A stretch of 64,000 bases of DNA. Source: Urophycis tenuis. Its lineage: Eukaryota > Chordata > Actinopteri > Gadiformes > Phycidae. A program made the position numbers and the translations under genes. Under the pieces are notes generated by a model. The model had not been told where the DNA came from. It made no database searches and was given only the letters and a program-made list of their open reading frames with translations. Where the stretch lies: NCBI GenBank assembly GCA_036785325.1, contig JAXIVH010000177.1, positions 67,001 to 131,000 on the forward strand, given 5' to 3'. The stretch's first letter is position 1. Each line of letters starts with the position of its first letter. Shown here in pieces: positions 7,231 to 17,918 of this stretch.

Positions 7231-7656
7231 TCAGAATCAACTGGTACGTCGTGTTTCGCAAACAAACTTTAAAGTCCAAATGAGTTGTTGACAATTAACC
7301 ATAATGCTTTGCATGCCATGTCTTTGGTAGAGTTCACTTGCTCCTTGCAAAGCTTTCAACTTTAATTTCGAACCCCAACTGTTCCGGATCAGGATAGCCG
7401 AGAAGTCTTAGGCCCTGCAATCAGCTTGCACTCTCCTCTGTTCTTACATTGTGGGATGGAACTGATCTTAAGGGTGCCCTGCATTGGTCTTGCATCGACT
7501 CTGGGTCTAAATCATGGCCGGTGAGAGTTCTACAACTGAAAACCAATGCTTGCCTCCTGCTCCATCTTGGCTCCCAGAATTGAATTTGTCACACTCAGTT
7601 ACACCTGTAGACATAAAAGTGTTTGTTCGCGACGAGGAGGGTTTTTCTTGCACAGT

Positions 7657-7728
7657 TCCTCGTTAGTATAGTGGTCAGTATCCCCGCCTGTCACGCGGGA
7701 GACCGGGGTTCAATTCCCCGACGGGGAG
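7657..7728 (+). tRNA. tRNA-Asp-GTC: tRNA-Asp(GTC)
   Basis: No change seen against 3265-3336; GAATTTTAG terminator kept. Confidence 0.97.
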
Positions 7729-7833
7729 GTAGGGAATTTTAGTCAAAGTGAAATTAGTAGATATCGGTGATAAAGAAGTAACCTTTCAGTTCCTCAACAA
7801 CTGCGATCCACGCTGTCCTTGTTGTTGTCACCA

Positions 7834-7916
7834 GTCAGGATGGCAGAGCGGTCTAAGGCGCTGTGTTCAGTTTGCAGTCTCCTCTGGAGGCGTGTGTTCG
7901 AATCCCACTTCTGACA
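7834..7916 (+). tRNA. tRNA-Leu-CAG: tRNA-Leu(CAG), weakened copy
   Basis: Same D-stem and T-stem defects as 3442-3524. Confidence 0.8.
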
Positions 7917-8092
7917 TCGTTATTCATGAAATAAAGAATCTGTGAGTGCCTTGCATTGAGCACTGATGTTTACTGACGAAATTCAATCATGATTCCATGG
8001 TATAAGGCTTAGCACTACTTTGGTTTTGGATTTTCCTGAGGAGATGAGCATAATGTAGGCTGCCATTCGCACCTTCGGTTTTGCTCTAAGGT

Positions 8093-8175
8093 GTCTGGGT
8101 GGCAGAGCGTTCTGTGACGCCAAGATAAGTTCCCAGTCGCCTCTGGAGGTGTGGTTGTGAATCCCACTTGTGACA
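8093..8175 (+). pseudogene. tRNA-Leu pseudogene
   Basis: Copy of 3701-3783 with the same broken anticodon arm. Confidence 0.85.
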
Positions 8176-8316
8176 CTCATGAGGAATCTGAAGAAAAGGC
8201 AAAATCGTGACTTGATCACAACATTACTTTTTACTTTATTGGCCAAAAATATCCCACAGTAATCCTCACATACAGTACAATGGGCCCAGGTTGAGGTACA
8301 GAACAAATAGGCTGCA

Positions 8317-8370
8317 TGAACACTCGCTCTCGCGTGGCAGGCGAGAATTATACCACGGAACCACCAATGC
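8317..8370 (-). pseudogene. tRNA-Gly(GCC), truncated
   Basis: Copy of 3925-3978. Confidence 0.85.
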
Positions 8371-8501
8371 CTGCTTGTGGGGAGTAAATGACTCAAGACA
8401 TTTGTCAGTCAAATTACAGAATAGTCACATTCCTGTCTACAACCACCAAAAAATACATACAGTGATTCTACATGGCTGGTGCATTGTTTAAATAAATGAA
8501 A

Positions 8502-8573
8502 TGCATTGGCCGGGAATCGAACCCGGGTCAACTGCTTGGAAGGCAGCTATGCTCACCACTATACCACCAATGC
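8502..8573 (-). tRNA. tRNA-Gly-TCC: tRNA-Gly(TCC)
   Basis: No change seen against 4110-4181. Confidence 0.97.
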
Positions 8574-8735
8574 TGTCAGTAGCAGTTTTCTACCATGAAT
8601 TCCCCAGCCCGACAAGTCTATGTGTGTGTTTGTTTCTAAATACAGTGTAAATACAGTGTATTTTAGCACCTACCATTAGATAATCTCCATTATAGGAGTA
8701 GCGGTATATAAACGTCCTAGGATCAGTCTGTATTG

Positions 8736-8750
8736 GTGTTACTTCGGTGC

Positions 8751-8791
<41 letters not shown>

Positions 8792-8829
8792 GGCCAGTTT
8801 CTCGCAAATTCGTGAAGCGTTCTATCTTT
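8736..8829 (+). ncRNA. U6: U6-like snRNA gene
   Basis: Same as 4344-4437, with the internal stem-loop replaced. Confidence 0.85.
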
Positions 8830-8870
8830 ATCAAGATTTTAGAAAGTATTCAGACCCTTTACTTAGTTTA

Positions 8871-9032
8871 AGAACCTTTGGCAGCAAATACAGCCTCAAG
8901 TCTTCTTTGGCATGACGCAACAAAATTTGCACACCAGGATGTGGGGAGTTTCTGCCATTCTTCTCTGCAGATCCTGTCAAGCTCTGTCCGGTTGGATGGG
9001 GACCGTCGGTGGACAGCCTTTTTGTGGTCTCT
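8871..9032 (-). mobile_element. Tc1-like transposase remnant, unit 3
   Basis: Same remnant as 87-248. Confidence 0.75.
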
Positions 9033-9383
9033 CTTTGGGCAACGTTTTGATTTTGATGTCAAACTCTGCTGAAGAACCTTGGGAGAATGAGCAGCTTCTT
9101 CTTGAGCGCCCACTCCAAAAACACAGCATGGTGTAGCCATGAAGAACACTTGTGACATGTAATTACACCTAACAAGACTAGCCACAAGCACACGCATTCC
9201 GATTGTGCCACAGAGACTTGTGGAAGGTCTTGGTGTCTGTGTATCGTTGTACGCAAATGCCAAGTATGACAACATGAGGGAAATTTGCTCATTAGAAGAG
9301 GCGGATGCATGCAACATGAGGCGTCTTGGAGTTTTGATTGTCAAACGCTTGTTTCGTCGACTGACTCACACTCAAAATGCACC

Positions 9384-9457
9384 CCTCCCTGGGTGGGCTT
9401 GAACCACCAACCTTTCAGTTAACAGCCAAACGCGCTGGCCTATTGCGCCACAGAGAC
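9384..9457 (-). tRNA. tRNA-Asn-GTT: tRNA-Asn(GTT), degenerate copy
   Basis: Same changes as 600-673. Confidence 0.8.
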
Positions 9458-9624
9458 TTGGGGAAGGTCTCTGTGTCTGTGTATCGTTGTACGCAAATGC
9501 CAAGTATGACAACATGAGGGAAATTTGCTCATTAGAAGAGGCGGATGCATGAAACATGAGGCGTCTTGGAGTTTTGATTGTCAAACACTTGTTTTGTCGA
9601 CTGGCATATGACTCAAAATGCACC

Positions 9625-9631
9625 CGTCCCT

Positions 9632-9692
<61 letters not shown>

Positions 9693-9698
9693 AGAGAC
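9625..9698 (-). tRNA. tRNA-Asn-GTT: tRNA-Asn(GTT)
   Basis: No change seen against 841-914. Confidence 0.97.
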
Positions 9699-9877
9699 CT
9701 CAGGCTGCTGCTGCTGGTGTCAGTGAATGGCCAAACAAAAAGCTAAGGACGTCAAAAGATGGCAATTTGATCATTAACTTTGCGTGAAACCCACTGTTGT
9801 GGATGTCCAACAGCTGTTGTGTGCTTCCAGATCTGTTTGTGGGTCCGTCCAAACGAACACCTAAAGAGAGCTTCATC

Positions 9878-9950
9878 GCCCGGCTAGCTCAGTCGGTAGA
9901 GCATGAGACTCTTAATCTCAGGGTCGTGGGTTCGAGCCCCACGTTGGGCG
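9878..9950 (+). tRNA. tRNA-Lys-CTT: tRNA-Lys(CTT)
   Basis: No change seen against 1094-1166. Confidence 0.97.
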
Positions 9951-10566
9951 GTTATCTTTGGGCAGCGTTTTGATTTTGATGTCAAACACTGCTGAAGAAC
10001 CTTGGGAGAATGAGAATTGATGGTCTTCTTCTTGAGCGCCCACTACAAAAACGCAGTATGGTGTAGCCATGAAGAAGACTTGTGACATGTAATTACACCT
10101 AACAACACTAGCCACAAGCACACGCAGTACGATTGCGCCACAGCGACTTGTGGAAGGTCTTGGTGTCTGTGTATTATTGTACGCAAATGCCAAGTATAAC
10201 AACATGAGGGAAATTTGCTGATTAGAAGAGGAGGATGCATGAAACATGAGGTGTCTTGGAGTTTTGATTGTCAAACGCTTGTTTTGTCGACTGGCATCAC
10301 ACTCAAAATGCATCCGTCCCTGGGTGGGCTTGAACCACCAACCTTTTGAGAAAAAATGAGAAAACAACAACATTGGTCTGACATGATTCCTTGGATGCGT
10401 GAGAAAAATAAAAGTTGATTAAGTAGCACATCAGATAACAGTCTGTACTTTTGGAGTTTATCTTAGGAGATCCTGTGTACGTTGTATGGCCATTGTGTCA
10501 CAAAGCATAGAGAGAATATTCACGGAAAAGTACAGCAAACACCAGCATCATTTGCAAAGACTACTA

Positions 10567-10639
10567 TGCCCAATGTGGTGCTCGAACCCACGACCCTGAG
10601 ATTAAGAGTCTCATGCTCTATCGACTGAGCTAACCGGGC
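10567..10639 (-). pseudogene. tRNA-Lys(CTT) pseudogene
   Basis: Same A61 T-stem break as 1783-1855. Confidence 0.85.
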
Positions 10640-11033
10640 TCAAAATCAACTGCTACGTCGTGTTTCACAAAGAAACTTTAAAGTCCAAATGAGTTGTTGA
10701 AAATTAACCAGAATGCTTTGCATGCCATGTCTTTGGTAGAGTTCACTTGCTCCTTGCAAAGCTTTCAACTTTAATTTTGAACCCAAACTTTGAATATCTC
10801 CTCTGTTAGACTGGTTTTGATAGGTTAAGGGCCACAACACTTCAATAGAAAAATTCTGATCAATGTTACAAAGGATTGCACTGTCTGTGTGGCAAACAAA
10901 CAATCAAAGGCTAAGTTATTCTTCACAATATCGTAATATGCGATAGACATGGGTTGCAGGTGCCCAAGGAGTAGCAAAAGGTCCGGTTGAGATGATTCTG
11001 ATATTTTTTTGGTTCACAAAAAGCTGGCATCAC

Positions 11034-11107
11034 AGGTACTGCTGGGAGTTGAACCCAGGGTCTCCTGTTTACAAGACAGGCGCTTTGACCAGCTAAGCCA
11101 CAGTACC
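11034..11107 (-). tRNA. tRNA-Thr-TGT: tRNA-Thr(TGT)
   Basis: No change seen against 2250-2323. Confidence 0.95.
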
Positions 11108-11229
11108 TCTGCTGTCATAGGGTGAAATTTCTCTGAAATTGGTCCAATGTAGCACTACCTGATGTTCGTTAAGAAAGAAAAAACGGCAAGGAAAAGGAAT
11201 TGAAACAACTGGGAGTCTTACATAAATGC

Positions 11230-11303
11230 AGGTACTGCTGGGATTTGAACCCAGGATCTCCTGTTTACTAGACAGGCACTTTAACCAGCTAAGCCACAGC
11301 ACC
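11230..11303 (-). tRNA. tRNA-Thr-AGT: tRNA-Thr(AGT)
   Basis: No change seen against 2446-2519. Confidence 0.96.
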
Positions 11304-11549
11304 ACAGGCACCCAAAGTGAACTGCTGGAGCGAAAAATTGAGAAAAACAACAACAGTGGTCTGACATGATTCCTTGCATGCGTGAGAAAAATAAAAGTTG
11401 ATTAAGTAGCACATCAGATAACACTTTGTACTTTTGGAGTTTATCTTAGGAGATCCTGTGTACGTTGTATGGCCATTGTGTCACAAAGCATAGAGAGAAG
11501 ATTGACGGAAAAGTACAGCAAACACCAGCATCATTTGCAAAGACTACTG

Positions 11550-11622
11550 CGCCCAATGTGGGGCTCGAACCCACGACCCTGAGATTAAGAGTCTCATGCT
11601 CTACCGACTGAGCTAACCGGGC
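11550..11622 (-). tRNA. tRNA-Lys-CTT: tRNA-Lys(CTT)
   Basis: No change seen against 2766-2838. Confidence 0.96.
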
Positions 11623-12046
11623 TCAGAATCAACTGGTACGTCGTGTTTCGCAAACAAACTTTAAAGTCCAAATGAGTTGTTGACAATTAACCATAATGCT
11701 TTGCATGCCATGTCTTTGGTAGAGTTCACTTGCTCCTTGCAAAGCTTTCAACTTTAATTTCGAACCCCAACTGTTCCGGATCAGGATAGCCGAGAAGTCT
11801 TAGGCCCTGCAATCAGCTTGCACTCTCCTCTGTTCTTACATTGTGGGATGGAACTGATCTTAAGGGTGCCCTGCATTGGTCTTGCATCGACTCTGGGTCT
11901 AAATCAGGTCGGTGAGAGTTCTACAACTGAAAACCAATGCTTGCCTCCTGCTCCATCTTGGCTCCCAGAATTGAATTTGTCACACTCAGTTACACCTGTA
12001 GACATAAAAGTGTTTGTTGACGACGAGGAGGGTTTTCTTGCACAGT

Positions 12047-12118
12047 TCCTCGTTAGTATAGTGGTCAGTATCCCCGCCTGTCACGCGGGAGACCGGGGTT
12101 CAATTCCCCGACGGGGAG
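12047..12118 (+). tRNA. tRNA-Asp-GTC: tRNA-Asp(GTC)
   Basis: No change seen against 3265-3336. Confidence 0.97.
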
Positions 12119-12223
12119 GTAGGGAATTTTAGTCAAAGTGAAATTAGTAGATATCGGTGATAAAGAAGTAACCTTTCAGTTCCTCAACAACTGCGATCCA
12201 CGCTGTCCTTGTTGTTGTCACCA

Positions 12224-12306
12224 GTCAGGATGGCAGAGCGGTCTAAGGCGCTGTGTTCAGTTTGCAGTCTCCTCTGGAGGCGTGTGTTCGAATCCCACTT
12301 CTGACA
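12224..12306 (+). tRNA. tRNA-Leu-CAG: tRNA-Leu(CAG), weakened copy
   Basis: Same defects as 3442-3524. Confidence 0.8.
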
Positions 12307-12482
12307 TCGTTATTCATGAAATAAAGAATCTGTGAGTGCCTTGCATTGAGCACTGATGTTTACTGACGAAATTCAATCATGATTCCATGGTATAAGGCTT
12401 AGCACTACTTTGGTTTTGGATTTTCCTGAGGAGATGAGCATAATGTAGGCTGCCATTCGCACCTTCGGTTTTGCTCTAAGGT

Positions 12483-12565
12483 GTCTGGGTGGCAGAGCGT
12501 TCTGTGACGCCAAGATAAGTTCCCAGTCGCCTCTGGAGGTGTGGTTGTGAATCCCACTTGTGACA
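12483..12565 (+). pseudogene. tRNA-Leu pseudogene
   Basis: Copy of 3701-3783. Confidence 0.85.
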
Positions 12566-12706
12566 CTCATGAGGAATCTGAAGAAAAGGCAAAATCGTGA
12601 CTTGATCACAACATTACTTTTTACTTTATTGGCCAAAAATATCCCACAGTAATCCTCACATACAGTACAATGGGCCCAGGTTGAGGTACAGAACAAATAG
12701 GCTGCA

Positions 12707-12760
12707 TGAACACTCGCTCTCGCGTGGCAGGCGAGAATTATACCACGGAACCACCAATGC
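12707..12760 (-). pseudogene. tRNA-Gly(GCC), truncated
   Basis: Copy of 3925-3978. Confidence 0.85.
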
Positions 12761-12891
12761 CTGCTTGTGGGGAGTAAATGACTCAAGACATTTGTCAGTC
12801 AAATTACAGAATAGTCACATTCCTGTCTACAACCACCAAAAAATACATACAGTGATTCTACATGGCTGGTGCATTGTTTAAATAAACGAAA

Positions 12892-12963
12892 TGCATTGGC
12901 CGGGAATCGAACCCGGGTCAACTGCTTGGAAGGCAGCTATGCTCACCACTATACCACCAATGC
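12892..12963 (-). tRNA. tRNA-Gly-TCC: tRNA-Gly(TCC), hybrid flank
   Basis: Gene unchanged. Its left flank reads GTTTAAATAAACGAAATGC: the distal part is of the first-Gly type and AACGAAATG is of the second-Gly type. This differs from the flank in short units 1, 2 and 7 (AAATGAAATG). Confidence 0.97.
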
Positions 12964-13125
12964 TGTCAGTAGCAGTTTTCTACCATGAATTCCCCAGCCC
13001 GACAAGTCTATGTGTGTGTTTGTTTCTAAATACAGTGTAAATACAGTGTATTTTAGCACCTACCATTAGATAATCTCCATTATAGGAGTAGCGGTATATA
13101 AACGTCCTAGGATCAGTCTGTATTG

Positions 13126-13140
13126 GTGTTACTTCGGTGC

Positions 13141-13181
<41 letters not shown>

Positions 13182-13219
13182 GGCCAGTTTCTCGCAAATT
13201 CGTGAAGCGTTCTATCTTT
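13126..13219 (+). ncRNA. U6: U6-like snRNA gene
   Basis: Same as 4344-4437. Confidence 0.85.
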
Positions 13220-13260
13220 ATCAAGATTTTAGAAAGTATTCAGACCCTTTACTTAGTTTA

Positions 13261-13422
13261 AGAACCTTTGGCAGCAAATACAGCCTCAAGTCTTCTTTGG
13301 CATGACGCAACAAAATTTGCACACCAGGATGTGGGGAGTTTCTGCCATTCTTCTCTGCAGATCCTGTCAAGCTCTGTCCGGTTGGATGGGGACCGTCGGT
13401 GGACAGCCTTTTTGTGGTCTCT
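13261..13422 (-). mobile_element. Tc1-like transposase remnant, unit 4
   Basis: Same remnant as 87-248. Confidence 0.75.
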
Positions 13423-13773
13423 CTTTGGGCAACATTTTGATTTTGATGTCAAACTCTGCTGAAGAACCTTGGGAGAATGAGCAGCTTCTTCTTGAGCGCC
13501 CACTCCAAAAACACAGCATGGTGTAGCCATGAAGAACACTTGTGACATGTAATTACACCTAACAAGACTAGCCACAAGCACACGCATTCCGATTGTGCCA
13601 CAGAGACTTGTGGAAGGTCTTGGTGTCTGTGTATCGTTGTACGCAAATGCCAAGTATGACAACATGAGGGAAATTTGCTCATTAGAAGAGGCGGATGCAT
13701 GCAACATGAGGCGTCTTGGAGTTTTGATTGTCAAACGCTTGTTTCGTCGACTGACTCACACTCAAAATGCACC

Positions 13774-13847
13774 CCTCCCTGGGTGGGCTTGAACCACCAA
13801 CCTTTCAGTTAACAGCCAAACGCGCTGGCCTATTGCGCCACAGAGAC
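13774..13847 (-). tRNA. tRNA-Asn-GTT: tRNA-Asn(GTT), degenerate copy
   Basis: Same changes as 600-673. Confidence 0.8.
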
Positions 13848-14014
13848 TTGGGGAAGGTCTCTGTGTCTGTGTATCGTTGTACGCAAATGCCAAGTATGAC
13901 AACATGAGGGAAATTTGCTCATTAGAAGAGGCGGATGCATGAAACATGAGGCGTCTTGGAGTTTTGATTGTCAAACACTTGTTTTGTCGACTGGCATATG
14001 ACTCAAAATGCACC

Positions 14015-14021
14015 CGTCCCT

Positions 14022-14082
<61 letters not shown>

Positions 14083-14088
14083 AGAGAC
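14015..14088 (-). tRNA. tRNA-Asn-GTT: tRNA-Asn(GTT)
   Basis: No change seen against 841-914. Confidence 0.97.
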
Positions 14089-14267
14089 CTCAGGCTGCTG
14101 CTGCTGGTGTCAGTGAATGGCCAAACAAAAAGCTAAGGACGTCAAAAGATGGCAATTTGATCATTAACTTTGCGTGAAACCCACTGTTGTGGATGTCCAA
14201 CAGCTGTTGTGTGCTTCCAGATCTGTTTGTGGGTCCGTCCAAACGAACACCTAAAGAGAGCTTCATC

Positions 14268-14340
14268 GCCCGGCTAGCTCAGTCGGTAGAGCATGAGACT
14301 CTTAATCTCAGGGTCGTGGGTTCGAGCCCCACGTTGAGCG
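14268..14340 (+). tRNA. tRNA-Lys-CTT: tRNA-Lys(CTT), acceptor mismatch
   Basis: Private change CACGTTGAGCG for CACGTTGGGCG makes acceptor base 70 an A opposite C3. The other 12 copies have G. Internal promoter boxes are intact, so it is probably transcribed, but with a less stable acceptor stem. Confidence 0.9.
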
Positions 14341-14956
14341 GTTATCTTTGGGCAGCGTTTTGATTTTGATGTCAAACACTGCTGAAGAACCTTGGGAGAA
14401 TGAGAATTGATGGTCTTCTTCTTGAGCGCCCACTACAAAAACGCAGTATGGTGTAGCCATGAAGAAGACTTGTGACATGTAATTACACCTAACAACACTA
14501 GCCACAAGCACACGCAGTACGATTGCGCCACAGCGACTTGTGGAAGGTCTTGGTGTCTGTGTATTATTGTACGCAAATGCCAAGTATAACAACATGAGGG
14601 AAATTTGCTGATTAGAAGAGGAGGATGCATGAAACATGAGGTGTCTTGGAGTTTTGATTGTCAAACGCTTGTTTTGTCGACTGGCATCACACTCAAAATG
14701 CATCCGTCCCTGGGTGGGCTTGAACCACCAACCTTTTGAGAAAAAATGAGAAAACAACAACATTGGTCTGACATGATTCCTTGGATGCGTGAGAAAAATA
14801 AAAGTTGATTAAGTAGCACATCAGATAACAGTCTGTACTTTTGGAGTTTATCTTAGGAGATCCTGTGTACGTTGTATGGCCATTGTGTCACAAAGCATAG
14901 AGAGAATATTCACGGAAAAGTACAGCAAACACCAGCATCATTTGCAAAGACTACTA

Positions 14957-15029
14957 TGCCCAATGTGGTGCTCGAACCCACGACCCTGAGATTAAGAGTC
15001 TCATGCTCTATCGACTGAGCTAACCGGGC
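14957..15029 (-). pseudogene. tRNA-Lys(CTT) pseudogene
   Basis: Same A61 T-stem break as 1783-1855. Confidence 0.85.
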
Positions 15030-15423
15030 TCAAAATCAACTGCTACGTCGTGTTTCACAAAGAAACTTTAAAGTCCAAATGAGTTGTTGAAAATTAACCA
15101 GAATGCTTTGCATGCCATGTCTTTGGTAGAGTTCACTTGCTCCTTGCAAAGCTTTCAACTTTAATTTTGAACCCAAACTTTGAATATCTCCTCTGTTAGA
15201 CTGGTTTTGATAGGTTAAGGGCCACAACACTTCAATAGAAAAATTCTGATCAATGTTACAAAGGATTGCACTGTCTGTGTGGCAAACAAACAATCAAAGG
15301 CTAAGTTATTCTTCACAATATCGTAATATGCGATAGACATGGGTTGCAGGTGCCCAAGGAGTAGCAAAAGGTCCGGTTGAGATGATTCTGATATTTTTTT
15401 GGTTCACAAAAAGCTGGCATCAC

Positions 15424-15498
15424 AGGTACTGCTGGGAGTTGAACCCAGGGTTCTCCTGTTTACAAGACAGGCGCTTTGACCAGCTAAGCCACAGTACC
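15424..15498 (-). tRNA. tRNA-Thr-TGT: tRNA-Thr(TGT), variable-loop insertion
   Basis: One extra T on the plus strand (CAGGGTTCTCC for CAGGGTCTCC) lengthens the variable loop from 5 to 6 nt. Stems, anticodon and B box are unchanged. Same insertion in units 5, 10 and 11. Confidence 0.92.
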
Positions 15499-15620
15499 TC
15501 TGCTGTCATAGGGTGAAATTTCTCTGAAATTGGTCCAATGTAGCACTACCTGATGTTCGTTAAGAAAGAAAAAACGGCAAGGAAAAGGAATTGAAACAAC
15601 TGGGAGTCTTACATAAATGC

Positions 15621-15694
15621 AGGTACTGCTGGGATTTGAACCCAGGATCTCCTGTTTACTAGACAGGCACTTTAACCAGCTAAGCCACAGCACC
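15621..15694 (-). tRNA. tRNA-Thr-AGT: tRNA-Thr(AGT)
   Basis: No change seen against 2446-2519. Confidence 0.96.
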
Positions 15695-15940
15695 ACAGGC
15701 ACCCAAAGTGAACTGCTGGAGCGAAAAATTGAGAAAAACAACAACAGTGGTCTGACATGATTCCTTGCATGCGTGAGAAAAATAAAAGTTGATTAAGTAG
15801 CACATCAGATAACACTTTGTACTTTTGGAGTTTATCTTAGGAGATCCTGTGTACGTTGTATGGCCATTGTGTCACAAAGCATAGAGAGAAGATTGACGGA
15901 AAAGTACAGCAAACACCAGCATCATTTGCAAAGACTACTG

Positions 15941-16013
15941 CGCCCAATGTGGGGCTCGAACCCACGACCCTGAGATTAAGAGTCTCATGCTCTACCGACT
16001 GAGCTAACCGGGC
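15941..16013 (-). tRNA. tRNA-Lys-CTT: tRNA-Lys(CTT)
   Basis: No change seen against 2766-2838. Confidence 0.96.
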
Positions 16014-16438
16014 TCAGAATCAACTGGTACGTCGTGTTTCGCAAACAAACTTTAAAGTCCAAATGAGTTGTTGACAATTAACCATAATGCTTTGCATGCC
16101 ATGTCTTTGGTAGAGTTCACTTGCTCCTTGCAAAGCTTTCAACTTTAATTTCGAACCCCAACTGTTCCGGATCAGGATAGCCGAGAAGTCTTAGGCCCTG
16201 CAATCAGCTTGCACTCTCCTCTGTTCTTACATTGTGGGATGGAACTGATCTTAAGGGTGCCCTGCATTGGTCTTGCATCGACTCTGGGTCTAAATCATGG
16301 CTGGTGAGAGTTCTACAACTGAAAACCAATGCTTGCCTCCTGCTCCATCTTGGCTCCCAGAATTGAATTTGTCACACTCAGTTACACCTGTAGACATAAA
16401 AGTGTTTGTTCACGACGAGGAGGGTTTTCTTGCACAGT

Positions 16439-16510
16439 TCCTCGTTAGTATAGTGGTCAGTATCCCCGCCTGTCACGCGGGAGACCGGGGTTCAATTCCC
16501 CGACGGGGAG
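16439..16510 (+). tRNA. tRNA-Asp-GTC: tRNA-Asp(GTC)
   Basis: No change seen against 3265-3336. Confidence 0.97.
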
Positions 16511-16615
16511 GTAGGGAATTTTAGTCAAAGTGAAATTAGTAGATATCTGTGATAAAGAAGTAACCTTTCAGTTCCTCAACAACTGCGATCCACGCTGTCC
16601 TTGTTGTTGTCACCA

Positions 16616-16698
16616 GTCAGGATTGCAGAGCGGTCTAAGGCGCTGTGTTCAGTTTGCAGTCTCCTCTGGAGGCGTGTGTTCGAATCCCACTTCTGACA
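16616..16698 (+). tRNA. tRNA-Leu-CAG: tRNA-Leu(CAG), A-box variant
   Basis: In addition to the defects of 3442-3524, AGGATTGCAGAG replaces AGGATGGCAGAG. This puts T at the second A-box position, where a purine is expected. Probably a pseudogene. Shared with units 5, 10 and 11. Confidence 0.65.
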
Positions 16699-16874
16699 TC
16701 GTTATTCATGAAATAAAGAATCTGTGAGTGCCTTGCATTGAGCACTGATGTTTACTGACGAAATTCAATCATGATTCCATGGTATAAGGCTTAGCACTAC
16801 TTTGGTTTTGGATTTTCCTGAGGAGATGAGCATAATGTAGGCTGCCATTCGCACCTTCGGTTTTGCTCTAAGGT

Positions 16875-16957
16875 GTCTGGGTGGCAGAGCGTTCTGTGAC
16901 GCCAAGATAAGTTCCCAGTCGCCTCTGGAGGTGTGGTTGTGAATCCCACTTGTGACA
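16875..16957 (+). pseudogene. tRNA-Leu pseudogene
   Basis: Copy of 3701-3783. Confidence 0.85.
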
Positions 16958-17098
16958 CTCATGAGGAATCTGAAGAAAAGGCAAAATCGTGACTTGATCA
17001 CAACATTACTTTTTACTTTATTGGCCAAAAATATCCCACAGTAATCCTCACATACAGTACAATGGGCCCAGGTTGAGGTACAGAACAAATAGGCTGCA

Positions 17099-17152
17099 TG
17101 AACACTCGCTCTCGCGTGGCAGGCGAGAATTATACCACGGAACCACCAATGC
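17099..17152 (-). pseudogene. tRNA-Gly(GCC), truncated
   Basis: Copy of 3925-3978. Confidence 0.85.
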
Positions 17153-17283
17153 CTGCTTGTGGGGAGTAAATGACTCAAGACATTTGTCAGTCAAATTACA
17201 GAATAGTCACATTCCTGTCTACAACCACCAAAAAATACATACAGTGATTCTACATGGCTGGTGCATTGTTTAAATAAATGAAA

Positions 17284-17355
17284 TGCATTGGCCGGGAATC
17301 GAACCCGGGTCAACTGCTTGGAAGGCAGCTATGCTCACCACTATACCACCAATGC
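17284..17355 (-). tRNA. tRNA-Gly-TCC: tRNA-Gly(TCC), first copy
   Basis: Gene as 4110-4181. Its right flank (GCCGTCAGTAG, then GAATTCGGCAGCCCGACAAC) is the kind found only in long units and leads into the added block, not into the U6 promoter. Confidence 0.97.
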
Positions 17356-17711
17356 CGTCAGTAGCAGTTTTCTACCATGAATTCGGCAGCCCGACAACAG
17401 CCTGGCACAACCTAGTTTGCCATTAAGCGACAAAGTATATCTGTAGATGTTAAAGGTGATGTACCTTCTCAATGCTCTAACCACATGATTACCTCTGCAA
17501 AACGTTTTTGTTCAACTTATATGTTGCCCAGAGTATAACTGTTTGGATGACAGCAATGATTGTGACTAGGCATCCTCTGCTTTCGGGAGCCAATTCCTCA
17601 ATAAGAACCAGCTATTGACTCAAGTTTCACAATCGTTGCTTTAGACCACCTCTATCCAGTTTAAAAAAAAGACAACTTTGGACCTTCTGATTACTTTCAC
17701 GGCTTAACCAA

Positions 17712-17782
17712 GGTTTCATGGTGTAATGGTTAGCACGATAGACTCTGAATCCGAGTTCAAGTCTCGGTGGAACCGTGGAACC
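17712..17782 (+). pseudogene. tRNA-Gln(CTG) pseudogene, internal deletion
   Basis: Starts GGTTTCATGGTGTAATGG and carries ACTCTGAATCC with anticodon CTG, then jumps to GAGTTCAAGTCTCGGTGG. Against vertebrate tRNA-Gln, 8 nt are missing between two ATCC motifs; they hold the 3' anticodon-stem strand and the variable loop. The 3' end GTGGAACC is duplicated in tandem (17767-17782). A and B boxes survive, so it could be transcribed, but it cannot fold normally. Confidence 0.85.
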
Positions 17783-17918
17783 TTCATAGTCAGTACCTGT
17801 AAAACCTGTCGCTTGAAAAACCAGTACTTCAAACAATGCTCCGGATTTCTTTTTAAATACGTTTAATCCGTATCCAATTCAAAACATTAAAAAAATACAC
17901 TTGATAACAAGAACAGCA

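Larger units (their letters stand above)
4344..8735. repeat. Tandem unit 2 (short, two Asn; 4392 bp)
   Basis: Same layout and length as unit 1, with only scattered single-base differences (for example GTTCGCGACG near 7630). Confidence 0.97.
8736..13125. repeat. Tandem unit 3 (short, two Asn; 4390 bp)
   Basis: Two single-base deletions account for the 2-bp shorter length: AAATCAGGTCGG replaces AAATCATGGCCGG near 11905, and a T5 run before tRNA-Asp is T4. It shares GTTTGTTGACGACG (about 12014) only with unit 9. Confidence 0.97.

Noticed and set aside
16297..16524. Plus-strand 75-104 codon frame ending in tRNA-Asp
   Set aside because: Its C-terminal part is translated tRNA-Asp; a one-base indel before the tRNA breaks it in units 1 and 2.
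17356..17711. A further tRNA in the long-unit block (minus-strand GTGGTTAGAGCAT)
   Set aside because: It resembles only a D-arm; no anticodon arm, T-arm or acceptor pairing could be found around it.
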